14,710 nucleotides of DNA from CAZDOD01 sp964506935 (GCA_964506935.1 CAZDOD010000061.1:1-14710); one strand, 5' to 3'. Positions 1 through 7,147 are shown, counted from the first letter of the stretch. A program made the numbers and translations. Notes: generated by a model from the sequence alone, not told the origin.

Positions 1-1
1 C

Positions 2-1036
2 CACTCGGTTACTTCGGAAGGCCTTCCAACCTACGGCACAAATATCCTCGCCAATATCATCAACGAGGCGGGCGGGTATCCAACACGGAATTTCTCCAGG
101 GGGAGATTCGAGGGAGTTGAAAATATCAGCGGAGAGAGACAGCACGATATAATCCTCGAGAGGGGTGGAAAGATTAAACACGGCTGTATGCCGGGCTGTG
201 TGATCCAGTGTTCTAGGGTCTATCACGACAAGGATGGAAACTATCTGACAAAAGGGCCGGAATACGAGACAATCTGGGCGAACGGTGCAAACTGCGAAAT
301 CGACGACCTCGATGCAATCGCGCAGATTGACAGGATGTGCGACGACATCGGCCTCGATACAATTGAGTGGGGGGTAACGATGGGTATTGCGATGGAAGCG
401 GGCGTTCTCAATTTCGGAGATGCCGAGGGGGTGATAAAATCTCTCGGGGAGGTGGCCAAGGGTTCAAAAACCGGAATGCTCCTCGGCAGCGGAGCCGTTG
501 CAGTTGGAGAGGCCTATGGTGTCAAACGAATACCGGCCGTCAAGGGCCAGGCGCTCCCCGCATATGATCCGAGGCCGATAATGGGTATCGGTGTAACCTA
601 TGCCACCTCCACGATGGGAGGAGACCACACCGCCGGCTACGCCATAGCACCAAACATCCTTAGTGTTGGAGGGGCTGTCGATCCCCTAAAACCTGAAGGA
701 CAGGTGGACACATCCAGGAATCTACAGATAGCTACGGCTGCACTCGACAGCACGGGCCTGTGTCTATTCGTGGCATTCGCAATTCTCGATATACCAACAG
801 GATTCGAGGGAATCTATGAGATGTTAAACGCCCAGTACGGCCTGAGCCTCACGGCCGATGACGTAACCGCATTGGGGATGAATGTCCTCAAAACTGAGAG
901 GGAGTTTAACAAGAAGGCCGGCTTTACCAATGCAGACGACCGACTTCCGGAATTCTTCATCAAAGAGAAACTCGCCCCGCACGATAAGGTTTTTGAAGTT
1001 ACAGACAGTGAACTCGATAAGGTCCACAATTTTTGA
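2..1036 (+). CDS. Aldehyde:ferredoxin oxidoreductase family protein, C-terminal part (5' truncated)
   Basis: The reading frame is open from base 2 to the TGA at 1034-1036, so the true start lies upstream of the window; the ATG at 188 is internal. AOR-family enzymes use a tungsten (or molybdenum) bis-pterin cofactor and a [4Fe-4S] cluster to oxidise aldehydes to acids with ferredoxin in anaerobes. Seen here: a cysteine cluster HGCMPGCVIQC (codons 179-211) and the family's DxxGLC motif (DSTGLC, codons 746-763), which in Pyrococcus AOR supply the cluster ligands. The first cysteine spacing reads CX3CX3C rather than the textbook CX2CX3C. The gene is followed after 77 bp by a MoaD-like gene, a common partner of AOR genes. 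The N-terminal pterin-binding domain is outside the window, so the substrate class (AOR, FOR, GOR or WOR type) cannot be told. Family assignment is secure. Confidence 0.93.
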   Translation, partial: HSVTSEGLPTYGTNILANIINEAGGYPTRNFSRGRFEGVENISGERQHDIILERGGKIKHGCMPGCVIQCSRVYHDKDGNYLTKGPEYETIWANGANCEIDDLDAIAQIDRMCDDIGLDTIEWGVTMGIAMEAGVLNFGDAEGVIKSLGEVAKGSKTGMLLGSGAVAVGEAYGVKRIPAVKGQALPAYDPRPIMGIGVTYATSTMGGDHTAGYAIAPNILSVGGAVDPLKPEGQVDTSRNLQIATAALDSTGLCLFVAFAILDIPTGFEGIYEMLNAQYGLSLTADDVTALGMNVLKTEREFNKKAGFTNADDRLPEFFIKEKLAPHDKVFEVTDSELDKVHNF

Positions 1037-1113
1037 TGTTATTTGAGGGTACAAGTCTCTCTTTTAGATTGCATAATGATAGTAATTACAGCTTTGAAAA
1101 AAAATGTGGATAG

Positions 1114-1374
1114 ATGAAGATAGAGGTCAAGCTTTTCGCCGGATTCAGAAAATATATGCCCGAAAAATCGATCGAAAAAGATCGGGCCGGGAGGGCCAAC
1201 TCGTTTATTATGGATGTCCCCCACGGATCAAAAGTGGGGGACATCACATCCTCTTTGGGAATACCGGATGATACAAAAAAAATCATCTTCATCAACGGTA
1301 TCCATGGGAATAACAAGACACCCTTAAAGGATAATGACCGTGTAGGAATTTTCCCACCTGTTGCCGGCGGATAA
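1114..1374 (+). CDS. MoaD/ThiS-family sulfur-carrier-like protein
   Basis: An 86-residue ubiquitin-like beta-grasp protein. It starts with the typical strand MKIEVKLFAGFRKYMP, has a central IIFINGIH strand, and ends FPPVAGG, the di-glycine tail that in MoaD/ThiS is adenylated and thiocarboxylated to carry sulfur for molybdopterin synthesis. It lies 77 bp downstream of the AOR gene on the same strand, fitting a role in making or inserting the pterin cofactor of that enzyme (inference from context). ATG 1114 is the only sensible start because an in-frame TAG directly precedes it (1111-1113). The upstream Shine-Dalgarno sequence is weak. A dedicated AOR-associated carrier is more likely than the housekeeping MoaD, but the sequence alone does not decide this. 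Confidence 0.88.
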   Translation: MKIEVKLFAGFRKYMPEKSIEKDRAGRANSFIMDVPHGSKVGDITSSLGIPDDTKKIIFINGIHGNNKTPLKDNDRVGIFPPVAGG

Positions 1375-1532
1375 ATTGGTTATTACGAAATCTTTGGCCT
1401 TAAGAAAAATGCCTCCAATGAAGAGATATGGGAGAGTACACGATAGCTTTGAAGATATATCAACCCGATATGGGTTATAATAAAGCGATAAATCTATCCC
1501 GAAAAGTTAAAAGGGTCATACGGAGAATCTGA
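1375..1532 (+). pseudogene. Decayed J-domain (DnaJ-like) fragment between two MoaD-like genes
   Basis: This spacer translates into two pieces that together resemble a J-domain. Frame 1 (1381-1443) gives YYEIFGLKKNASNEEI, matching the usual J-domain helix I/II start, and then stops at TAG 1444. A second frame (1443-1529) gives IALKIYQPDMGYNKAINL, matching the helix II end and HPD loop with His replaced by Gln, and stops at TGA 1530. The pieces are in the right order and roughly the right spacing, with one frameshift between them. The first piece follows the stop of the preceding MoaD-like gene in the same frame. No start codon or ribosome site serves it. I read it as a relic of a J-domain gene or fused domain; chance resemblance is possible but two ordered motifs make it less likely. 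Confidence 0.55.
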
Positions 1533-1533
1533 A

Positions 1534-1812
1534 ATGGAAGAAATAACGGTTAAGCTGTTTGCGTCCCTGAGGCGTTATGCCGAAGAGGGGTCCTTGGGAC
1601 TCATAGAAATGAATGTGGATGAAGGTTCGGACATAAAGGGGATTGTATCGGCCCTTGGAATCCCAAAGGCGAGGGTCAAGATGATTATGGTAAATGGTAG
1701 AGTCGCCACCTTTGTGGATGTAGTTAACAAAGGTGACAGGATAGCCCTCTTTCCGCCTGAGGTCGCCTTTAACCTCTATGTGGCCTTAAATTTCAGGGAA
1801 GATCTGAGGTGA
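1534..1812 (+). CDS. MoaD/ThiS-like protein lacking the C-terminal Gly-Gly
   Basis: A 92-residue beta-grasp protein: MEEITVKLFASLRRYAEE at the N-terminus, a central VKMIMVNGR strand, then GDRIALFPP, all characteristic of MoaD/ThiS. After FPP the family normally ends within a few residues in Gly-Gly. Here the chain continues EVAFNLYVALNFREDLR and no Gly-Gly is seen in any nearby frame, so a simple terminal frameshift does not explain it. Without Gly-Gly it could not act as a thiocarboxylate sulfur carrier in the usual way and may be a binding or structural partner of the neighbouring AOR (inference). Start at ATG 1534 is supported by GGAG at 1522-1525, eight bases upstream. It probably belongs to the AOR transcription unit. 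Confidence 0.8.
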   Translation: MEEITVKLFASLRRYAEEGSLGLIEMNVDEGSDIKGIVSALGIPKARVKMIMVNGRVATFVDVVNKGDRIALFPPEVAFNLYVALNFREDLR

Positions 1813-1879
1813 GGATATAAGCCTATAAAGAATCTGTTTCCCTTGAAACTTGTCTCCCAATATCTACTATCTTAAAAAA

Positions 1880-2004
1880 ACCCACCCCGTTAGTGTCTTC
1901 TAAACTATTTTCTGATGGTCTTTTTATGATGCCAAAGGCGTGGGTGCTATAAATCTATCAGGTCATCATATCTTCTTTTCGCCCCTTAGACACTACAATT
2001 TTTT
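1880..2004 (+). other. Structured non-coding stretch, possible terminator of the AOR unit
   Basis: The 322-base gap between the second MoaD-like gene and hrcA holds no credible gene. Several perfect inverted repeats are seen: TAGTGTCT 1891-1898 with AGACACTA 1988-1995, the right arm followed closely by six T (1999-2004); ACCCAC 1880-1885 with GTGGGT 1940-1945; TATGATG 1925-1931 with CATCATA 1964-1970; and CTGAT 1912-1916 with ATCAG 1957-1961. Some of these cross one another, so they are alternatives or a pseudoknot. The outer pair plus T-run could terminate the upstream transcript. The remainder of the gap is the hrcA promoter and CIRCE. Confidence 0.35.
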
Positions 2005-2007
2005 GAC

Positions 2008-2036
2008 TTGACAAAAGGCCTTGTCGTTGTTATGTT
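2008..2036 (+). promoter_or_regulatory. Sigma-70-type promoter of the hrcA-grpE-dnaK-dnaJ operon
   Basis: A consensus -35 TTGACA (2008-2013), a 17-base spacer and a -10 TATGTT (2031-2036). The expected transcription start falls about 2042-2044, inside the left arm of CIRCE, so HrcA binding would block initiation or escape. A TTGACT at 2003-2008 is a poorer alternative -35. No RpoH-type promoter was identified here. Confidence 0.75.
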
Positions 2037-2040
2037 TATA

Positions 2041-2067
2041 TTAGCACTCAAAAGGCCGGAGTGCTAA
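2041..2067 (+). promoter_or_regulatory. CIRCE operator (HrcA binding site)
   Basis: The arms TTAGCACTC (2041-2049) and GAGTGCTAA (2059-2067) match the CIRCE consensus at every position and are separated by exactly nine bases. This is the known binding site of the HrcA repressor, and hrcA itself begins 68 bases downstream, implying autoregulation of the operon. The element starts four bases after the -10 box. Confidence 0.97.
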
Positions 2068-2134
2068 ATTTTTAAACTACATGCCATATATTATTTTTAC
2101 ATCGTAAGTAACCGTATTTATTGAGGATATAGAT

Positions 2135-3172
2135 GTGTCTGTAGATCTGGGGGATAGGGCGAAGGCAATCTTATCTGCTGTTATTGATGACTTTATCAAG
2201 ACAGGGGGTCCTATAGGCTCAAGAACTATCTCCAAGAGGAAGGACATAGACGTAAGTCCTGCAACGGTCAGAAACATAATGGCGGATTTGGAAGAAATCG
2301 GTTTTCTTTCCCAGCCACACACATCAGCAGGTCGTATTCCAACTGATCGCGCCTTCAGGTTTTATGTTGATAGCATCGTAGAAGTCAAAGATATAACGGA
2401 AGATGAGGGGAGGAAAATCGAGGATAGTCTAAGACTATCAAACATGGAACTAAAAGACATAGTAAAGAATACATCTAGAGTCCTCTCTGATATTTCCCAC
2501 TACGCATCTGTAGTAATCACCCCGAAATTTCCAGATACGGTCTTCAGATATATAGACTTCGTAAGGATATCGGGCAACCAGATACTAATCATTCTGGTAT
2601 CCCGCTCGGGGCTTATTCATAACAAGCTCATATATGACGATGAAGGTTTCGGTCAGGATAAGCTCGATTGGATGACACGATATTTGAACGATGTCCTCTC
2701 GGATCTAACGTTGAGGGAGGTCAGAAAAAAAATTCTCCGTGAGATGAAAGATGAAAAAAACCTCTACGACAAGCTTTTAATGAAGGCCCTTTCGATCTCG
2801 AAAAATATAGTAGAAGAAGAAATCGAAGATGATGATATATTCATCGAGGGGAGCACATATATATTCGACTACCCGGAATTCACCGACCTTGAAAAGATGA
2901 AGAGGTTATTTCAGGCGTTTGAAAACAAGCACAATCTGATAAAGATACTGGATAAGGTTGCAAAGGCAGACGGAATAAAGGTATTTATAGGTTCGGAAAA
3001 TAATATAAACAATATGAGCGATTGCACCTTGATCGCCTCCCCATATCGTAAGGGCAAGGAGATTTTGGGCAGCATCGGTGTAATAGGGCCGACAAGGATG
3101 AACTATGGGAGAGTTATCCCGATAGTGGATTTTACATCGAATCTGGTCAGCAGGATATTGGAGGAGATATAG
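2135..3172 (+). CDS. hrcA: Heat-inducible transcription repressor HrcA
   Basis: A 345-residue protein of normal length for HrcA. The N-terminal winged-helix domain carries the family signatures GGPIGSRTIS, SPATVRNIMADLEEIGFL and QPHTSAGRIPTDRAFRFYVD (residues 25-80), followed by the GAF-like and dimerisation regions. HrcA binds CIRCE and represses chaperone genes until misfolded protein draws away its GroEL partner; groESL is not in this window. The start is GTG 2135, preceded by GAGGAT ending at 2128; the ATG two bases earlier (2133) reads into a stop after three codons. It is the first gene of the operon, with grpE beginning about 15 bp after its stop. Confidence 0.97.
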   Translation: MSVDLGDRAKAILSAVIDDFIKTGGPIGSRTISKRKDIDVSPATVRNIMADLEEIGFLSQPHTSAGRIPTDRAFRFYVDSIVEVKDITEDEGRKIEDSLRLSNMELKDIVKNTSRVLSDISHYASVVITPKFPDTVFRYIDFVRISGNQILIILVSRSGLIHNKLIYDDEGFGQDKLDWMTRYLNDVLSDLTLREVRKKILREMKDEKNLYDKLLMKALSISKNIVEEEIEDDDIFIEGSTYIFDYPEFTDLEKMKRLFQAFENKHNLIKILDKVAKADGIKVFIGSENNINNMSDCTLIASPYRKGKEILGSIGVIGPTRMNYGRVIPIVDFTSNLVSRILEEI

Positions 3173-3187
3173 GAGACTTTGACCGTT

Positions 3188-3931
3188 ATGGGAAAAAAAG
3201 AAGATAAGGCAAATCACAAAAAGGATGATGACACCCTAGAAACTACCGGCGAAATCGTCGGCGAGGATATAGATAAGGCCATCTCCGACGCCGAGTCAGA
3301 TACTTTTATAGGCGACGAGGAAGACAAAGCCTCTGTATCCGGTGAAAATTCCGATATCTTCGAAGATGAAGCCGAACTGGAAGAAGACCCCCTCAATTCA
3401 CTTCTCACCGATCTTGAGAATGCAAGATTAGAGGCGAGGGAGAATAACGACAAGTATCTCAGGGCGGCGGCGGAGTTTGAAAACTTCAAAAAGCGCATAA
3501 TGAGGGAGCAGGCGGAGTCGTATAAATATGCCAATGAAGATATTATAAAGGGTCTGCTCCCCGTTGTCGATAATCTCGAGCGCGCCCTGTCTCACGGTGA
3601 GGAAGGTTCCAACGCCGATGCCTTGATCGAGGGTGTCGGGATGGTATTGAAGCAGTTTATCGAGGTGCTCGAAAAGTTCGGCGTGAAACCGATTAATGCA
3701 CTGGGAGAATCCTTTGACCCAAACTACCACGAGGCGATGATGCGGGTCGAGACCGAAGATACCCCGCCAAATATGGTTGTAAATGAGATGTCCAAGGGGT
3801 ATCTACTTCATGACCGTTTAATAAGGCCATCGGTAGTCGGTGTTTCTGTAAACAAACCCGAGGACTCCACTGAAGACGAGGTAGAATCGGAGGAAGAAAA
3901 ATCGGATCAAGATAATGATCTTGATGATTGA
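3188..3931 (+). CDS. grpE: Nucleotide exchange factor GrpE
   Basis: A protein of about 247 residues that drives ADP release from DnaK. It has a long, acidic, low-complexity N-terminus (about residues 1-75), a coiled-coil helix containing LRAAAEFENFKKRIMREQAE, and the C-terminal beta domain with GVKPINALGESFDPNYHEA and GYLLHDRLIRPSVVGVS, all typical of GrpE. The C-terminal tail is again highly acidic, making it longer than the roughly 200-residue E. coli protein. Two starts are possible: TTG 3179, only three bases after AGGAG (3171-3175), or ATG 3188, twelve bases after it. I prefer ATG because TTG is rare and sits too close to the ribosome site. The gene lies between hrcA and dnaK, 59 bp before dnaK. 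Confidence 0.95.
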   Translation: MGKKEDKANHKKDDDTLETTGEIVGEDIDKAISDAESDTFIGDEEDKASVSGENSDIFEDEAELEEDPLNSLLTDLENARLEARENNDKYLRAAAEFENFKKRIMREQAESYKYANEDIIKGLLPVVDNLERALSHGEEGSNADALIEGVGMVLKQFIEVLEKFGVKPINALGESFDPNYHEAMMRVETEDTPPNMVVNEMSKGYLLHDRLIRPSVVGVSVNKPEDSTEDEVESEEEKSDQDNDLDD

Positions 3932-3990
3932 GATTAGAAAGAAGAGGAATTATTAAATAGAATACGGCTTTAATATGAAGGAGGCATAAT

Positions 3991-5337
3991 ATGGGAAAGG
4001 TTATTGGAATAGATTTGGGTACTACAAACTCGTGTGTGGCAGTGATGGAGGCGGGTGAGCCCAAGGTTTTAACAAACGCCGAGGGGAGCAGAACCACCCC
4101 CTCAATGGTGGCGTTTACCGACAGCGGCGAGCGCTTGGTCGGTCAGATTGCAAAGAGGCAGGCCATTACAAATCCCGAAAAGACCGTCTTTGCCGTAAAA
4201 CGGTTGATCGGAAGGAAGTTCGAAGACGCCGAGGTTCAGAAAGACGTAAATATATGCCCTTTCAAGATAACGAAAGCGAGTAACTCAGACGCACAAGTCA
4301 CCATTGGTGATAAGAATTTCAGTCCCGCAGAAATTTCCGCCATCATCCTCACCAAAATGAAACAGACGGCCGAAGATTATCTGGGTGAGAAAGTTATCGA
4401 TGCGGTTATAACCGTTCCAGCGTACTTTAATGACAGCCAGAGGCAGGCAACCAAAGACGCCGGAAAGATAGCGGGATTAAATGTCCTTAGGATTATCAAC
4501 GAGCCGACTGCCGCATCTCTGGCCTACGGGCTTGACAGGAAGAAAGAGGAGAAAATCGCCGTATTCGACCTCGGTGGCGGGACGTTTGATATTTCCATCT
4601 TGGAGATCGGCGACGGTGTCTTCGAGGTCAAATCGACAAACGGTGACACACATCTCGGCGGCGAGGACTTCGATCAAAATGTCATAGAATATTTGGTCGC
4701 AGAATTCAAAAAGGACCAGGGGATTGACCTCAAGGGCGATAAGATGGCCCTCCAGAGGCTGAAGGAGGGGGCGGAGAAGGCAAAGATGGAGCTCTCAACG
4801 TCCATGGAGACCGACATCAACCTCCCCTTCATCACGGCAGACGCCTCCGGGCCAAAGCACATGAATATAAAGCTCTCGAGGGCGAAACTTGAGTCACTGG
4901 TTGACGACCTTATCCAAGAATTGGAAGGGCCGTGTCGTATGGCATTAAAAGACGCCTCTCTTAATCCAGCCGATATAGATGAAGTAATCCTTGTGGGCGG
5001 CATGACCCGTATGCCCAAGGTTCAGAGTAAGGTAAAAGAGATATTCGGAAAAGACCCGCACAAGGGTGTAAATCCCGACGAGGTGGTGGCAATGGGCGCA
5101 GCCATTCAGGGCGGTGTCCTTAAAGGCGATGTCAAGGATGTGACTGACTCTTTCATAGTCATAAAAACCCTTGCTGCTATTGGATGTTACGCCGCTGTCG
5201 CTCGGTATCGAGACATTGGGGAGTGTATTCACAAAGCTCATAGAGAAAAATACCACCATACCAACAAAGAAGGGTCAGATCTTCTCCACCGCTGCAGACA
5301 ATCAGACGGCTGTTTCGATTCACGTACTTCAAGGTGA
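3991..5337 (+). CDS. dnaK: DnaK (Hsp70), N-terminal nucleotide-binding domain; gene interrupted in the linker
   Basis: Residues 1-384 form a complete Hsp70 ATPase domain: phosphate loop 1 IDLGTTNS (7-14), IINEPTAASLAYG (168-180), phosphate loop 2 DLGGGTFD (193-200) and adenosine motif VGGMTRMPKV (335-344). The start ATG 3991 follows AAGGAGG by six bases. At residue 384, the Val of the conserved interdomain linker, the frame runs into about 28 extra bases (5143-5170). The remaining 64 residues, to TGA 5335-5337, are out-of-frame translation of the substrate-binding domain and resemble nothing in Hsp70. As written, this frame would give an ATPase domain with a foreign tail and no substrate-binding domain. 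The conserved continuation is in another frame from about 5171. This could be a pseudogene, a split chaperone, a recoded gene or an assembly fault. Confidence 0.93.
   Translation: MGKVIGIDLGTTNSCVAVMEAGEPKVLTNAEGSRTTPSMVAFTDSGERLVGQIAKRQAITNPEKTVFAVKRLIGRKFEDAEVQKDVNICPFKITKASNSDAQVTIGDKNFSPAEISAIILTKMKQTAEDYLGEKVIDAVITVPAYFNDSQRQATKDAGKIAGLNVLRIINEPTAASLAYGLDRKKEEKIAVFDLGGGTFDISILEIGDGVFEVKSTNGDTHLGGEDFDQNVIEYLVAEFKKDQGIDLKGDKMALQRLKEGAEKAKMELSTSMETDINLPFITADASGPKHMNIKLSRAKLESLVDDLIQELEGPCRMALKDASLNPADIDEVILVGGMTRMPKVQSKVKEIFGKDPHKGVNPDEVVAMGAAIQGGVLKGDVKDVTDSFIVIKTLAAIGCYAAVARYRDIGECIHKAHREKYHHTNKEGSDLLHRCRQSDGCFDSRTSR
5143..5170 (+). other. Extra 28 bases in the dnaK interdomain linker
   Basis: In other DnaK proteins GDVKDV is followed directly by LLLDVTPLS. 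Here GDVKDV ends at 5142 and the leucine run begins at 5171 (or 5174 if only three leucines are ancestral), leaving 28 (or 31) extra bases and a +1 change of frame. The insert contains a five-base inverted repeat, TGACT 5145-5149 with AGTCA 5157-5161, an A-run at 5163-5167, and an in-frame TAA (5162) in the downstream frame. No target duplication or similarity to other parts of the window was found. Confidence 0.85.
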
Positions 5338-5956
5338 GCGAGATATGGCAAACGATAACAAGACAATAGGGAGATTTGACCTTGTTGGTATACCGCCGGC
5401 ACCGAGGGGGATTCCACAGATCGATGTCACGTTCGATATCGACGCCAACGGCATTATGCATGTATCGGCAAAAGACTTGGGAACGGGAAAGGAACAGTCC
5501 ATCAGGATAACCGCATCTAGCGGGCTTTCTGAAAAAGAGATAGAAAAGCTCATCAAAGAGGCCGAGGCACACTCCGAGGAAGATAAAAAGAAAAAGGAGC
5601 TGGCGGAGGTGAGGAACGAGGCCGACGGACTCTTGTATACCACCGAGAGATCCCTCTCTGAATTTGGGGACAAGATTGACCAGAAAGATAAATCAAATGT
5701 GGAAGCGGCAATCAAAAACCTCAAATCAGCAATGGAGGGAACCGATGTCGGGGCTATAAAATCGGCCACAACTGAGCTCACAAAGGTCTCACACAAGTTA
5801 GCCGAGGCCATGTATTCACAGGCATCGGCGGGTGCCGCCGGTGGGGAAGGGGCAGAAGCCACACAACCTGAAGGAACCGGAGCGGAATCGAGTGCGTCAG
5901 GAGATGATGTCGTAGATGCGGACTTCGAAGAGGTCAATGATGAAGATAAGGAATAG
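5171..5956 (+). CDS. dnaK: DnaK (Hsp70), C-terminal substrate-binding domain in a shifted frame
   Basis: This frame begins in the linker (LLLLDVTPLSLGIETLG) and runs through the complete substrate-binding beta-sandwich (TTIPTKKGQIFSTAADNQ, then VLQGERDMANDNKTIGRFDL), the helical lid, and the acidic tail DVVDADFEEVNDEDKE. With the 384 residues of the first frame it totals about 645, the normal DnaK length, so nothing is lost. TTG 5171 is a nominal start only: no Shine-Dalgarno sequence precedes it. ATG 5345 is another internal start but would lose part of the beta domain. The sequence is well conserved, which argues against long-standing decay. dnaJ begins eight bases after the TAG stop. Confidence 0.9.
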   Translation: MLLLDVTPLSLGIETLGSVFTKLIEKNTTIPTKKGQIFSTAADNQTAVSIHVLQGERDMANDNKTIGRFDLVGIPPAPRGIPQIDVTFDIDANGIMHVSAKDLGTGKEQSIRITASSGLSEKEIEKLIKEAEAHSEEDKKKKELAEVRNEADGLLYTTERSLSEFGDKIDQKDKSNVEAAIKNLKSAMEGTDVGAIKSATTELTKVSHKLAEAMYSQASAGAAGGEGAEATQPEGTGAESSASGDDVVDADFEEVNDEDKE

Positions 5957-5964
5957 GACTCTAC

Positions 5965-7077
5965 TTGGATAAAATAGATTATTACGACATATTGGGTGTC
6001 GGAAGGGACGCTGGCACCGATGAGATAAAGAAGGCTTACAGGAAATCCGCCTTAAAGTACCATCCTGACAAAAATCCCGGAGACAAACAATCCGAGGATA
6101 AATTCAAGGAAGCAACCGAGGCCTATGAGGTACTGTGTGATCCCGAGAAGAGGGATATTTACGACAGGTTCGGATATGATGGACTGAGGGGCACTGGTTA
6201 CGGTGGCTTTCGTGACTTCGATTTCGGCTTTCGAGGATTTGACGATTTCTTTTCGGATGTCTTCGGCGAGATCTTCGGCATGGGCCGAAGGAGAACGAGG
6301 GGGATGAAGGGTGCCGATCTTAGGTATCACCTCACACTTGATTTTTATGATGCAGTCTTCGGAGTAAAGACAAATATCCAGGTACCACGTATGGAGACAT
6401 GTGATACCTGCGGAGGTACAGGTGCGGAGCCCGGAACAAAGCCTGAAGTGTGCCCCGTATGTCGTGGTGAAGGCCAGTTAAGGACACAGCACGGGATTCT
6501 ATCTTTTTCGAGGACATGTAATCATTGCAGGGGAACTGGGCATATAATTAAAAAACATTGCAAGGAGTGCGGCGGATCGGGGAAGATAAAGAGGAGTCGT
6601 ACCCTTACTGTTAAGGCACCTCCTGGTGTTGAGACGGGGACGAGGCTCAGGCTCACGGGGGAGGGAGAGCTGGGGGTAGGAGGAGGGCCACCTGGAGACC
6701 TATATGTTGTAATCGAGGTGAAACAACACGAAATCTTCAAGAGAGAGGGGAACGATATCATATGTCAGGTTCCAATCACGTTTCCCGATGCCTCACTCGG
6801 TGCGGAGATAATGGTCCCCACCCTTGAAGGCCTACAGAAGATGAAAATATCAGCGGGGACTCAGTCGGGAACCGTCTTGACTATAAGATCAAAGGGTGTT
6901 CCATATTTAAACGGCCACGGCCGCGGAGATGAACATATTATCATCCATGTCGAAACTCCGAACAAGCTCACCAAGAGACAAAAGGAGCTCCTGAATCAAT
7001 TTATGGAAGAGAGCAGAGACGACACTCATCCCGAAAACAGGGGCTTTTTCGAGAAGATAAAAGAACACTTCGAATAA
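5965..7077 (+). CDS. dnaJ: Chaperone protein DnaJ (type I Hsp40)
   Basis: A 370-residue co-chaperone that delivers substrates to DnaK and stimulates its ATPase. All type I domains are present: J-domain (residues 4-70) with HPD at 33-35; a Gly/Phe-rich stretch (about 72-115); a zinc domain with four CxxCxGxG repeats at 146-153, 163-170, 185-192 and 199-206; and the two-part C-terminal substrate-binding region. The start is TTG 5965, supported by AGGA at 5955-5958 six bases upstream and by the conserved DYYDILGV soon after it. It is the last gene of the heat-shock operon, eight bases after the dnaK stop. Its integrity suggests that the DnaK system is still in use. Confidence 0.97.
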   Translation: MDKIDYYDILGVGRDAGTDEIKKAYRKSALKYHPDKNPGDKQSEDKFKEATEAYEVLCDPEKRDIYDRFGYDGLRGTGYGGFRDFDFGFRGFDDFFSDVFGEIFGMGRRRTRGMKGADLRYHLTLDFYDAVFGVKTNIQVPRMETCDTCGGTGAEPGTKPEVCPVCRGEGQLRTQHGILSFSRTCNHCRGTGHIIKKHCKECGGSGKIKRSRTLTVKAPPGVETGTRLRLTGEGELGVGGGPPGDLYVVIEVKQHEIFKREGNDIICQVPITFPDASLGAEIMVPTLEGLQKMKISAGTQSGTVLTIRSKGVPYLNGHGRGDEHIIIHVETPNKLTKRQKELLNQFMEESRDDTHPENRGFFEKIKEHFE

Positions 7078-7103
7078 ACTAAATAATACTGATTAAAGAT
7101 AAG

Positions 7104-7147
7104 GGGAAACATCATTGCGGTTTTTTTACAAGGAAATTTCCCTTTTT
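7104..7147 (+). terminator. Possible terminator after dnaJ
   Basis: GGGAAA (7104-7109) can pair with TTTCCC (7137-7142), followed by six T. The loop of 27 bases is long and holds its own T-run, so folding is uncertain. It sits between the convergent dnaJ and TPR genes, where a terminator is expected. A shorter self-complementary GGAAATTTCC (7132-7141) overlaps the right arm. Confidence 0.4.

Noticed and set aside
188..1036. ATG 188 as the start of the AOR gene
   Set aside because: The same frame is open and AOR-like to the left window edge, and the first cysteine of the cluster precedes this ATG.
2133..2144. ATG 2133 as the hrcA start
   Set aside because: It reads into a stop after three codons; GTG 2135 opens the HrcA frame with a suitable ribosome site.
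3693..4097. Minus-strand open frame of 134 codons across the grpE-dnaK junction
   Set aside because: No recognisable motif, and it overlaps two conserved genes on the other strand.
5137..5185. Ribosome hop from GAT 5137 to GAT 5183 in dnaK, as in phage T4 gene 60
   Set aside because: Matching codons exist, but the product would lose Val and the leucines of the essential linker; only a weak five-base hairpin is present. A one-base slip or split gene is less strained.
5329..5937. A 202-codon open frame on the minus strand inside the second dnaK piece
   Set aside because: It is serine- and alanine-rich, shows no family motif and lies opposite highly conserved DnaK coding sequence; it is a shadow frame.
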